From positions 45,563-109,562 of the forward strand of contig UQAZ01000006.1 of NCBI GenBank assembly GCA_900539165.1: a stretch of 64,000 nt of DNA, written 5' to 3'. Below, piece after piece: positions 34,962 to 42,042 of this stretch; position 1 is the first letter of the stretch; the number at the start of each line of letters is the position of its first letter. A program made the position numbers and the translations under genes. The DNA comes from an uncultured Oscillospiraceae bacterium. GTDB lineage: Bacteria > Bacillota > Clostridia > Oscillospirales > Acutalibacteraceae. The notes beneath the pieces were generated by a model. The model was not told the DNA's origin, ran no database searches, and saw only the letters and a list, made by a program, of their open reading frames with translations.

Positions 34962-35445
34962 CATAGTGCTGATAGAGCCTGAAATTCCGCAAAACACAGG
35001 CAATATTGCAAGAACCTGTGCGGCAACGGGCGCAAGACTTCACCTTGTCGGCCCTATGGGATTTCACATTACGGACAAGCAGGTAAAGAGGGCGGGTCTT
35101 GACTATTGGGACAAGTTAGACATCACCTTTTATGACAGCACCGAGGAATTTTTTGAGAAAAACAAGGGCGGACAGTTCTATTATTTCACGACCAAAGCAG
35201 AGCAGGCACACTCGGATATTGAGTATCCTAACCATTGCTATCTTGTTTTCGGCAAAGAAACAAAGGGTTTGCCCGAGGAACTGTTAAAGGATAATCACGA
35301 TTTCTGCGTGCGTATGCCGATGAGAGGCATAATAAGAAGTCTTAATTTGTCAAACGCTGTGGCAATCGGCACATACGAGGTGCTTCGCCAATGGGATTAC
35401 CCGGAATTAGTGCAAAAGGGTCAGCTGCATAATTTGAAGTGGTGA
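34945..35445 (+). CDS. trmL: tRNA (cytidine/uridine-2'-O)-methyltransferase TrmL
   Basis: A 166-residue SPOUT methyltransferase of normal size. It starts LNIVLIEPEIPQNTGNIART and has HLVGPMGFHITDKQVKRAGL, then the knot with LVFGKETKGLPEELLKDN and the SAM loop MPMRGIIRSLNLSNAVAI. It methylates the ribose at the wobble position of certain leucine tRNAs. It begins inside the nagA coding end. The ending of the protein is YPELVQKGQLHNLKW. Confidence 0.95.
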   Translation: MEHSLNIVLIEPEIPQNTGNIARTCAATGARLHLVGPMGFHITDKQVKRAGLDYWDKLDITFYDSTEEFFEKNKGGQFYYFTTKAEQAHSDIEYPNHCYLVFGKETKGLPEELLKDNHDFCVRMPMRGIIRSLNLSNAVAIGTYEVLRQWDYPELVQKGQLHNLKW

Positions 35446-35497
35446 GATGTTCTATACGGAATACTTTTTATTGTCTCACTTTTTGGTTTCTCATAGC

Positions 35498-35582
35498 CTC
35501 CCTTTTTAAGGGAGCTGTCAGCATGGCTGACTGAAGGGTGCGGGTCTCCGGTGGAGACCTCTGCACAAAGTGCAGAAGCACC
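35498..35582. repeat. Palindromic repeat element with four perfect hairpins and a three-way junction
   Basis: Four perfect short hairpins lie in a row. They are CTCCCTT-TTT-AAGGGAG (35498-35514), GTCAGC-ATG-GCTGAC (35517-35531), GGTCTCC-GGT-GGAGACC (35543-35559) and TCTGCAC-AAA-GTGCAGA (35560-35576). GGTGC (35537-35541) can pair with GCACC (35578-35582) and so enclose the last two as a three-way junction. The first two hairpins and the flank AGCCTCCC recur elsewhere in the window (38640-38710, 46590-46612, 60939-60955). It looks like a dispersed REP-like element; function unknown. Confidence 0.75.
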
Positions 35583-35742
35583 GACCGAGCCGGCAGGCGA
35601 AAGAGATGTTCTTTCAGTTGGTAGAACAGATTGCACAATGTGAGAATATAACTGATCAGTTAAAAGCAGAAAACCGTCTTCACGCACAAAAAGCGGTAAT
35701 GGTTACTTTGATGGAGAAATAAGCAAATAACAAAACAATAAA

Positions 35743-35781
35743 AACGCACCCTGCTTGGCATTTCGTCAAACAAGGTGCGTT
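35743..35781 (-). terminator. Terminator after the rubredoxin gene
   Basis: On the minus strand AACGCACC and GGTGCGTT form an eight-base-pair outer stem with further pairing inside (TTG with CAA), followed by TTTTATTGTTTTG. It begins 13 bases after the stop codon. Confidence 0.75.
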
Positions 35782-35793
35782 CTCATTTTGCGT

Positions 35794-35913
35794 TTATTCT
35801 TCAACCTTTTCAAACTGCTCGGCGCCGACGCCGCACAGCGGGCATTCATAATCTTCGGACAACTCATCGCCTTCATAGACATAACCGCAAACAGTACAAA
35901 CATATTTTACCAT
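35794..35913 (-). CDS. Short rubredoxin-type iron protein
   Basis: A 39-residue gene: two knuckles, CTVCGYVY near the start and CPLCGVG near the end, with AEQFEKVEE after. The four cysteines would bind one iron as in rubredoxin, an electron carrier in the cytoplasm. Standard rubredoxins have about 52 residues; here the loop between the knuckles is short (YEGDELSEDYE), as in the C-terminal domain of rubrerythrin. A ribosome site AGGTGA precedes the ATG and a terminator follows the stop, so it is a real single-gene unit. It could donate electrons to oxygen- or peroxide-defence enzymes encoded elsewhere. Confidence 0.88.
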   Translation of the reverse strand: MVKYVCTVCGYVYEGDELSEDYECPLCGVGAEQFEKVEE

Positions 35914-36074
35914 CGGATTCACCTACTTTTAAAATGGTTTATTGTTTTTTATCAATAGTTTTCCGCACGAACTTGGAAATATTCCAATGTTAGCATTGCG
36001 GACTCGCTCCGCAAACTTATTTATAAATGAAATTTGGCAAAAGCAAAAAGAATTTAATAAAAGCATAAAAAATT

Positions 36075-36101
36075 CCGCCAATGACCAAAAATCATTGACG
36101 G
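36075..36101 (-). terminator. Terminator after the zinc-ribbon operon
   Basis: On the minus strand CCGTCAATGA and TCATTGGCGG form ten base pairs (one G-U) around a seven-base loop, followed by AATTTTTTAT. It lies 12 bases after the stop of the 36114-36581 gene. Confidence 0.85.
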
Positions 36102-36113
36102 GGTTTGCTTTAT

Positions 36114-36581
36114 TTATAGGCTTTCAAGAATTTCTGAATACAGTTCATCTGCTTGTAAGTGATTTATTCTTTCGTGAATTGTATCAAGATTTTCAATGCT
36201 GTTGCTTGATGTTACTTTCCACTTTTTATGCCATAAAATCGTACTATCACCTGCTTGCTCTTTTATGTAACTGCAAGTACTTCCTTTTGAACGAGAGGCA
36301 CAAACATACAAATCAATACTTTTGGATTTGTCAAAGGCATTTTCCATAAGTTTTTGTGAATCACCAAAAGCTATTATGCGTACGATTTTATCTTTGATTT
36401 TAAAATCAACTATTTTATCTTCAGAACAAAACTTTTCAATTTCTTTATCTGTTTTTGCATTCAAAATCGTTTTGTCAGAATAAATCACATTATACCCATT
36501 GCTTAATAATTTTAATATTAAATAATTCAAAGTATGTGTTTTCCCCGAATTTTTTGAGGAATTAATAACGATAAACTTCAT
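36114..36581 (-). CDS. P-loop-like protein of unknown function
   Basis: A 155-residue protein I do not recognise. It begins MKFIVINSSKNSGKTHTLNY, a beta-strand followed by a Walker A-like loop; the first glycine of the usual GxxxxGKT is replaced by Ser (SSKNSGKT). IDLYVCASRSKGST could be the next strand with a sensor-like region. No membrane segment is seen. It is the last gene of a three-gene minus-strand operon with two zinc-ribbon membrane proteins. An NTP-dependent role is inference from the loop only. High AT content, unlike the flanking housekeeping genes, suggests transfer. Confidence 0.6.
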   Translation of the reverse strand: MKFIVINSSKNSGKTHTLNYLILKLLSNGYNVIYSDKTILNAKTDKEIEKFCSEDKIVDFKIKDKIVRIIAFGDSQKLMENAFDKSKSIDLYVCASRSKGSTCSYIKEQAGDSTILWHKKWKVTSSNSIENLDTIHERINHLQADELYSEILESL

Positions 36582-36601
36582 TATTTAATTCATCCTTTTT
36601 A

Positions 36602-37375
36602 TTAGTATTGATATTTGTAAACAGTTATTTTATCAGGGTAGTCAGATGTTGCAGTAATTTCAACATCGTAGGTGGTGTTTTCGTCATATTCTAATTCATA
36701 AGAATAAACAGGATTTCCGTCTGAATCATATCCTTGATAAAACATTTCTCCAAGTGCGTTGTCCCAATTCATTCGAGTAGTATTTTGAGTTAATCCGAAA
36801 ACTGTATACTCAACATTTGTATTTTTATTTGTATAGTCAACGGAAATGCTGTAAATATTGTCAGTTCCGTATTCGCATATTACGGTCACACAATTATATG
36901 TATGCCTTGTGTATGCATCCAAGTCTTGAGGTGCTTTACTTTGTGGTTCAAGAACTTTTTCTGCATTTTCCAAATTGTTACTAAATAATTCTGATATTTC
37001 TATTGGTCCTGAATTTTGAACATTATTGTCACATGTTATTGTAGAATTTTGGTTAATGCTTTGCGTTATTGAATTTTCACTGGTTTGCCCATCAGTTGTT
37101 GTGCTGTCATCATCAAATACGCCACAAAAACCAAGAATCAGCATTATAACAAAAAAAATTACATTTATAAGAACAAATATTAAAAAAATTTTTTTAACGG
37201 TTTTTATTCGTTGTTTTCTTTTTTCAGCTTTTTCTAATTTTATTTTTTCTTTTTTCAGGTTAATTTCATCTTCGGAGTGCAGAGTTATGTATTCAAATTC
37301 ATTTGCACCACAGGAATGACAAAACTTTTCTTTCTCGTTGACAACCTGATTACAATTTTTACACATTTTCTTCAT
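36602..37375 (-). CDS. Zinc-ribbon membrane protein, function unknown
   Basis: A 257-residue protein. The N-terminus is a zinc ribbon, CKNCNQVVNEKEKFCHSCGA, ending in NEFEYIT. A charged, Lys/Glu-rich helix follows (about 33-57), then one membrane helix (about 63-87, IFLIFVLINVIFFVIMLILG). The rest, after a Ser/Thr/Asn-rich linker, is a predicted external domain with many aromatic residues (from about 125). The ribbon would face the cytoplasm. It is paralogous at the N-terminus to the upstream gene product at 37391-38092. The function is not known. Confidence 0.7.
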   Translation of the reverse strand: MKKMCKNCNQVVNEKEKFCHSCGANEFEYITLHSEDEINLKKEKIKLEKAEKRKQRIKTVKKIFLIFVLINVIFFVIMLILGFCGVFDDDSTTTDGQTSENSITQSINQNSTITCDNNVQNSGPIEISELFSNNLENAEKVLEPQSKAPQDLDAYTRHTYNCVTVICEYGTDNIYSISVDYTNKNTNVEYTVFGLTQNTTRMNWDNALGEMFYQGYDSDGNPVYSYELEYDENTTYDVEITATSDYPDKITVYKYQY

Positions 37376-37390
37376 TGATAGTTCCTCTTC

Positions 37391-38092
37391 TTAAATCTTA
37401 TCGGTTGTGCAAATTTTTCTATTGGTTGTAAAACCACAATGTTCACATTTAAACTCTACATCATAATGTATTGTTTCTGCTGGCACATCAACATAATATT
37501 CTGTTTCTTGATAACTATCCATATTTCGCGTATAGTTACTAGATCGGTTACAATTATAGGTTTTTGCAGTTCTTTTTTCTCTAACAGTCGTAGCTGTTCT
37601 ATTTGTTATTGTCCTGTTAACTTCCTTCAAGCTATTCCAAGAGTGGCATTCGGGGCAAGTGTTTCTTGCTTGCCTAATTCCAATGAGTGCTAATATTATT
37701 AATGGTATGCAGATGAAAATTAGCCATAATTGCGATGTTTTCCATGCGATTATTTGAAGTACAGCAGTTAAAAGTAGAGGAATAACAATTTTCTTAATTA
37801 TATTTTTTCGACTATTATTTAATCGTAGCATATTTTCATCGCAATTATCTACTGTTAATTCGTTATTTTGAATTTCGTAATTATTTACAGCACTTTTTTC
37901 TTGCATTTTAGTAATGCTATCAGGAGTAATTTTTTCTTGATTTTGATATTTACTAATATTGTTATTTAATTTTTGTTCAATTTCTTTTTTGCCTTTAGTG
38001 ATTATACTATCTCTAAATTCATTTGAACCGCATTCGGTGCAAAAGTTGTAGTCATCTTCAACTAAATTATTACAAATTTTACATACTTTCAT
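37391..38092 (-). CDS. Zinc-ribbon protein with two membrane helices and a second zinc site, function unknown
   Basis: A 233-residue protein. It starts with a zinc ribbon, CKICNNLVEDDYNFCTECGS, then NEF and a charged segment like that of the downstream gene. Two hydrophobic segments (about 100-140, VIPLLLTAVLQIIAWKTSQL and LIFICIPLIILALIGI) form a membrane hairpin. A second metal site follows: CPECHSWNSL and, near the end, CEHCGFTTNRKIC, with an RTITNRTATTVREKRTAKTY stretch between them. So both ends lie in the cytoplasm. A promoter with TTGACT and TATAAT precedes it. I do not recognise the family. Confidence 0.7.
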   Translation of the reverse strand: MKVCKICNNLVEDDYNFCTECGSNEFRDSIITKGKKEIEQKLNNNISKYQNQEKITPDSITKMQEKSAVNNYEIQNNELTVDNCDENMLRLNNSRKNIIKKIVIPLLLTAVLQIIAWKTSQLWLIFICIPLIILALIGIRQARNTCPECHSWNSLKEVNRTITNRTATTVREKRTAKTYNCNRSSNYTRNMDSYQETEYYVDVPAETIHYDVEFKCEHCGFTTNRKICTTDKI

Positions 38093-38125
38093 TTTTAATC
38101 ACCTAATTTTATGTTTTATAACTCT

Positions 38126-38153
38126 ATTATACATATTTTAACAAAATAGTCAA
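38126..38153 (-). promoter_or_regulatory. Promoter of the zinc-ribbon operon
   Basis: On the minus strand TTGACT (38153-38148), a 16-base spacer and TATAAT (38131-38126), about 34 bases before the ATG of the first operon gene. Confidence 0.75.
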
Positions 38154-38158
38154 TCTAT

Positions 38159-38196
38159 TGGTACACTACTGATTGGTTAATTATATTTATGGTACA
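38159..38196. promoter_or_regulatory. Paired TGGTACA repeats, candidate operator
   Basis: Two direct copies of TGGTACA (38159-38165 and 38190-38196), 31 bases apart (about three helical turns), lie between the divergent zinc-ribbon operon and the small HTH gene. The placement fits a binding site for the adjacent regulator, but that is inference. Confidence 0.4.
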
Positions 38197-38224
38197 TTAA
38201 TGTTAATATTTAACTGGTGATGTT

Positions 38225-38425
38225 ATGATTAAAATGAATGTACAGAAATTGCTTGATGAAAAGGGCAAAACAAGGTATTGGCTTGTTAAGGAAATGCAGA
38301 CAACTTATAAAACTGTAAACAAACTTTGCGACAATACTTTAACAGGGTTGCAATTGGAAACCATTGAAAAGTTATGCAATATTCTTGATTGCACGCCAAA
38401 CAATTTGTTTATATTCGAAGATTAA
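38225..38425 (+). CDS. Small Cro/CI-family HTH regulator
   Basis: A 66-residue XRE-type helix-turn-helix protein with little besides the DNA-binding domain: NVQKLLDEKGKTRYWLVKEM, then TTYKTVNKLCDNTLTGLQLE and LCNILDCTPNNLFIFED. This small form (YozG-like) is common in Clostridia as a local regulator. It is divergent from the zinc-ribbon operon, and the TGGTACA repeats lie between them, so control of that operon is plausible. A GGTGAT ribosome site precedes the ATG; a terminator follows the stop. Confidence 0.88.
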   Translation: MIKMNVQKLLDEKGKTRYWLVKEMQTTYKTVNKLCDNTLTGLQLETIEKLCNILDCTPNNLFIFED

Positions 38426-38431
38426 TAAATT

Positions 38432-38496
38432 AAGCCATCGAAAATGTTAACTGATTTTAGTAATTCAGTCAGCATAATCAATGGCTTTTTATTTTT
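38432..38496 (+). terminator. Terminator after the HTH gene
   Basis: AAGCCATCGA (38432) and TCAATGGCTT (38478-38487) pair with one mismatch around an inner stem-loop, followed by TTTATTTTT. Confidence 0.7.
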
Positions 38497-38517
38497 ATGT
38501 CTGTTTTCAGATGAATG

Positions 38518-38597
38518 AAAAGCAGACCGTCTACGGCTGAGCAAGGGAACCACGAAGTGGTGGTGAGATAGTGCCACTATTCAGACCGCTTTTCAAC
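38518..38597. repeat. Imperfect inverted-repeat element (MITE-like)
   Basis: The ends GAAAAGCAGACCG and, reversed, GAAAAGCGGTCTG are imperfect inverted repeats. The interior holds the palindrome ACCAC-GAA-GTGGT. About 80 bases long; it codes for nothing. A structured RNA or a small non-autonomous mobile repeat are both possible. Confidence 0.45.
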
Positions 38598-38639
38598 AAC
38601 GACTGCAACAACACTGTTAATGAGTAACGCAAACCCCTC

Positions 38640-38710
38640 TGTCAATGCAAAGCATTGACATCTCCCCTTGACAAGGGGAGCGTTGAGAATTTTCTCCCCT
38701 AATAAGGGAG
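38640..38710. repeat. Palindromic repeat, same family as 35498-35582 (opposite orientation)
   Basis: TGTCAATGC-AAA-GCATTGACA (38640-38660) is followed by CTCCCCTT-GAC-AAGGGGAG (38662-38680), then a looser CTCCC/GGGAG hairpin (38694-38710) and CCTATGAGA. Reversed, the order of a CTCCC/GGGAG hairpin, then a GTCA/TGAC hairpin, then AGAGGGGT equals the order at 35498-35540. Confidence 0.65.
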
Positions 38711-38731
38711 CCTATGAGACACGATATAGAC

Positions 38732-38768
38732 AAAACACCGACCGAGGAAATTCCTCGGTCGGTGTTTT
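38732..38768. terminator. Strong bidirectional terminator
   Basis: A near-perfect palindrome with 18-base arms (AAAACACCGACCGAGGAA and its complement) around a single A. The stem is flanked by A and T runs on both sides, so it can stop transcripts from either strand; it chiefly ends the GH25/GH51-like operon. Confidence 0.9.
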
Positions 38769-38771
38769 ATT

Positions 38772-41165
38772 TTATTCATCTTCTTTTTTATCTTTATCGT
38801 TCTTTTTCTTGAAATTCGGTTTCTTGCCCTTTAAGACAAGCTTTGAATAAAGAAGATATGTGATTACGGTTGCGACAACAAAGATGACAACCATAAGCAA
38901 AACAAGCATTTTTGCAGACATAGGCGATTTAACCTCCGTATTAATTGAATCGGGTATTTTATAAAGCGAAGCGGCAACACTTGTGCCGTAAGGGATTCTT
39001 ACAACAGTTGCGCTATACGGCTGAAGCGTTAAAGAAAAGGACTGAGCCTCGATAGGGATTTCCTTACTTGTCGGCGCAACGGTCTGTTTTTTAACAGTAT
39101 TATACGCCGATTTATACTCGCTCTCAACAGCAAGCACAAAGGCGGATGTAAGATTATCAAATCCATTAAGATTTGTGCTGATTTTTTCCCTTTTTCCGCC
39201 GTTATTAACAAGCTTAACATAAAGCACCTGCGACTTTTCGTCAACGGTTACGCTTTGAGTAACCCCCTCTGGTCGTTCGGAAAAATCTGCCAAAATGGTC
39301 TTATTGCCTACATTATTGGCAAATATCATTTGAACATAATATTCGGGAGTAAGAGCAATTTTCTCATCATCAAACCAAATCAATGAGCTGCTCGTTTTAT
39401 CGCTGAGCGACTTTGCGAGTGCCTTGGAATATCCTGCCATATCGACGGAATCGCTGTTTTTCTCTGCGCCGAGCATAAATGCCGCAACATCGCACGCATT
39501 ATAAATATTATTATTTCTGCCCTGCGGCTTTTCGCCCAAAGCGAGCGAAGAAGCGGACACAAGCACTCCTGCGCCGTCTCTTGCATAGCTGTCATATCTG
39601 CTAATCATAGAGGACAGCGGTTTTGCCTTAGTGCCGTAAACGCTCTCAAACATATCCGTATCGGAATAAGATGCGGTTATCTTATTTCTTGCAGTATCAA
39701 AATCCGCACCCTCAAATCCGACACCGCAAGAGGCAATCACCTTAATATCGGGATAGCGGGCATTTATTGCCTTTTTTATCTCGTCAAAATTTCGCCAATA
39801 AGCCTCTCCGAAATTATCTCCGCCAATCTGAATATACTTCATTTCAAACGGTTGAGGACTGCCGTTTTGCGCTCTGAGCGAGCCGAAATATGTAGTTTTT
39901 GCGTCGCCGTTTGCGTACTCTATCAAATCGAGAGCGTCTTGAACATAATTCTTAAATTTGTCCGTGCCGGGAGTGAGCGACACGGAGGAAACATAATTAT
40001 CAAAATCCTCTTTTGAGCTAATGCCGAGTGAATTTATATATTCTATTCTCTGCTTGATTTCGCTTTTAGAGAGAGAATACTGCTCAGCCAAATAAGCCTC
40101 AAACTGCTCATCGGTCATATAGGTTTTATTAAGTGCCTGAACATAATAATCGTACTCGGAATTAGACTGGCACGCAACACCCGCACTTATTTCGGGTATC
40201 GGAGAAGCGTCCAAATCATCACAAAGCTGAAAATACTCGTGATAGCCGACATACGACGAATTATTAAGATACACACCTGATTTAGTATCGTTATTTACGC
40301 TTACAAATTGAGTTCGTCCCTCGACAGGACCGATTGTATTTTTCCAGCTCGTTATGGCAGAAAAATCGTCGCTTTCTGCCGTGCAGGTGCCCGGAAAACG
40401 AATAAAGGCAGGCTTAACCGCTTTTATTGCCTCCACCAAATCGGCACGCAAATAGGCATTTTTCCAAGTGCCGTTAGCGTAGCCGTAGCTACTGTCGGCA
40501 ACCAAGCTTACAAAGTCGATACAAACCGTACCGCTTCCGCTGAACTTAATTGTAAGAGCGCCCTTTTCGTCGGCTGAGGAAGTGAGCTTTACGGTAAATT
40601 TGTTCCACGCTTTTTTGCTGATACCCGACAAATTAAGCTCGGCTGAATCATTCTTATTTGACGGGGAATCGAGGCAGACGCTGATTTTGCCGTCATAATT
40701 TTCATTTTTAAGATAGCATGAGAAAGTATACGATTCGCCTTTCTTAAAGTGCATTGCACCCTTATCCAAACCCGACGAGGAATATTCTCCCTTTTCGTCA
40801 AAAAGCTGAGGATAGCCGAAATTTGTAAGCTCGCCCTTTGAATCAACCGTAATAGTTTGATATGTAGGGTTATTCTTATTCATAGGAAACTGAGTTGAAC
40901 TCTGTGTTTGGATATTCTTAGCACTCCACGAAAGCTCATTGCTCAGCGAATACTCAAAGGAGTTATTATTAACCATCTGTGCGCTCAAACCGCCGTCGGC
41001 AGCAAATGCAGAATCGTCAAGGCTGATACCGTACAAATGCGGCGAAACCTTGTGACCGACCGAAGCCGAATTAATATTAAGCACCGAATGCATCGATGCG
41101 TAAACAGGCACCGTACTGAGCGTTACAAGTGCAAGACTGATTATCAATGAAATGATTTTTTTCAT
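38772..41165 (-). CDS. Membrane-anchored GH51-like protein lacking catalytic glutamates
   Basis: A 797-residue exported protein. It has a signal peptide (about 1-23), a region related to the N-terminus of extracellular GH51 arabinofuranosidases (SVGHKVSPHLYGISLDD, then a carbohydrate-binding-like domain to about 222), a barrel region from FIRFPGTCTAESDDF (about 254), and a C-terminal membrane helix (about 752-773) with a Lys-rich tail. In active GH51 the acid/base sits in a GNE motif; here the site reads QIGGDNFGEAYW, with Asp450 in its place. The nucleophile region, usually VGEYA, reads VLVSASSLA (about 534-542). So it is probably a binding or structural protein, not a hydrolase. It follows the muramidase gene by 10 bases. 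Confidence 0.82.
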   Translation of the reverse strand: MKKIISLIISLALVTLSTVPVYASMHSVLNINSASVGHKVSPHLYGISLDDSAFAADGGLSAQMVNNNSFEYSLSNELSWSAKNIQTQSSTQFPMNKNNPTYQTITVDSKGELTNFGYPQLFDEKGEYSSSGLDKGAMHFKKGESYTFSCYLKNENYDGKISVCLDSPSNKNDSAELNLSGISKKAWNKFTVKLTSSADEKGALTIKFSGSGTVCIDFVSLVADSSYGYANGTWKNAYLRADLVEAIKAVKPAFIRFPGTCTAESDDFSAITSWKNTIGPVEGRTQFVSVNNDTKSGVYLNNSSYVGYHEYFQLCDDLDASPIPEISAGVACQSNSEYDYYVQALNKTYMTDEQFEAYLAEQYSLSKSEIKQRIEYINSLGISSKEDFDNYVSSVSLTPGTDKFKNYVQDALDLIEYANGDAKTTYFGSLRAQNGSPQPFEMKYIQIGGDNFGEAYWRNFDEIKKAINARYPDIKVIASCGVGFEGADFDTARNKITASYSDTDMFESVYGTKAKPLSSMISRYDSYARDGAGVLVSASSLALGEKPQGRNNNIYNACDVAAFMLGAEKNSDSVDMAGYSKALAKSLSDKTSSSLIWFDDEKIALTPEYYVQMIFANNVGNKTILADFSERPEGVTQSVTVDEKSQVLYVKLVNNGGKREKISTNLNGFDNLTSAFVLAVESEYKSAYNTVKKQTVAPTSKEIPIEAQSFSLTLQPYSATVVRIPYGTSVAASLYKIPDSINTEVKSPMSAKMLVLLMVVIFVVATVITYLLYSKLVLKGKKPNFKKKNDKDKKEDE

Positions 41166-41175
41166 AAATTCTCCG

Positions 41176-41967
41176 TTACAAATACCAATAATTCATATCA
41201 ACAAAGCGTGAGCCGACCGAGTCAAGCTCGCCCTGCTGAGTATACTGCCAAATATCCCAAGAGCCTTTATATGTAACCTTACTGTTATAATCGGCAACCC
41301 ATATATAAGCGGATTTAAGAAGCTTTTCCGTCTTAATCTGAGTGTTGTAGGTTGAGCTGGAGGCATAAACACCGCTTTGATAGCCTGCATCCTCAATCGT
41401 CTTACAAAACGCATTAATGATTTCGGTGCTTTCGTCCTTGCCGAGTGATGCCTCATACAGCCTGCCGACAGGCTCGCCGTCCTTTTGCGCATACTCAAAG
41501 TCGAAAAAAACAGGCAATGAAATATCATATTTTCTAATATGGTGCAAAACAAAACGAGCTTCCTCGCGAGCCTCCTTAACGGTTGTGGCTTGGGTATAAT
41601 AATAGACTCCGACAGGAATACCTGCCTCGTTTGCACTCTTCAAATTTTCGTCAAACCTTTCATCAAGGCATATATTTCCGTTTGCATAGCCTGTATATCC
41701 CACACGGGCTATTACAAAATCTACCTCGTCCTTGAGCGTGTCCCAATCAATAGCTTCGTTATAATACGAAACATCAATTCCAAACGCCTTATCCTTATTC
41801 AAATCGGGCAAGGGATTAGGGAGCTTTTTGCCTGACGAGCCGACAACGGTGCATATAATCAACGCAATTACGGCAATAATCACAGCCACAACGGGAGCGA
41901 TATTTTTACCTGAAAAAAAGCGTTTGTTGATTTTTCTTTTTATTCTTCTCTTTTTTCTTACGGGCAT
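41176..41967 (-). CDS. Membrane-anchored GH25 muramidase (lysozyme)
   Basis: A 263-residue protein. A very basic N-terminus (KKRRIKRKINKR) and one hydrophobic helix (about 24-44) anchor it with the enzyme outside. The GH25 domain has FGIDVSYYNEAIDWDTLK (Asp65), FVIARVGYTGY, GVYYYTQATTVKEAREEARF, and the catalytic pair in LPVFFDFEYA (Asp156, Glu158), then IWVADYNS and WDIWQYTQQG. All expected catalytic residues are present. It should cut peptidoglycan between MurNAc and GlcNAc. It forms an operon with the GH51-like gene and stands downstream of the pfkA terminator. Confidence 0.95.
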   Translation of the reverse strand: MPVRKKRRIKRKINKRFFSGKNIAPVVAVIIAVIALIICTVVGSSGKKLPNPLPDLNKDKAFGIDVSYYNEAIDWDTLKDEVDFVIARVGYTGYANGNICLDERFDENLKSANEAGIPVGVYYYTQATTVKEAREEARFVLHHIRKYDISLPVFFDFEYAQKDGEPVGRLYEASLGKDESTEIINAFCKTIEDAGYQSGVYASSSTYNTQIKTEKLLKSAYIWVADYNSKVTYKGSWDIWQYTQQGELDSVGSRFVDMNYWYL

Positions 41968-41989
41968 TTATTTAAGTGTTCCTTTATTC

Positions 41990-42014
41990 AAAAAGGGCGT
42001 TACAACGAACGCCC
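41990..42014 (-). terminator. Terminator after pfkA
   Basis: On the minus strand GGGCGTT and AACGCCC pair around a six-base loop, followed by TTTTT. It lies about 30 bases after the pfkA stop. Confidence 0.85.
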
Positions 42015-42042
42015 CTAAAATGCTAAATATTAAGCTGATGCG

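Larger units (their letters stand above)
35446..35793. other. Intergenic region trmL-rubredoxin with repeat and short ORF
   Basis: A 348-base stretch without a certain gene. It contains the palindromic element at 35498-35582, a 38-codon plus-strand frame at 35607-35723 (MFFQLVEQIAQCENI start, ends LMEK) without a good ribosome site, and the rubredoxin terminator. The short frame might be the tail of a mobile-element gene, but I cannot show this. Confidence 0.5.
38426..38771. other. Intergenic region with repeats between HTH gene and GH51-like gene
   Basis: A 346-base gap without a gene. In order it holds the HTH terminator, an inverted-repeat element (38518-38597), a palindromic repeat of the dispersed family (38640-38710) and a strong terminator hairpin (38732-38768). 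Confidence 0.7.

Noticed and set aside
36114..38425. Zinc-ribbon cassette as a known phage-defence or toxin-antitoxin system
   Set aside because: No nuclease, NTPase with full motifs, or toxin signature is visible; only a degenerate P-loop and ribbons. Kept as an uncharacterised cassette.
35446..38771. Prophage or integrative element
   Set aside because: No integrase, att-like repeats, structural or replication genes are present; only short repeats and accessory genes.
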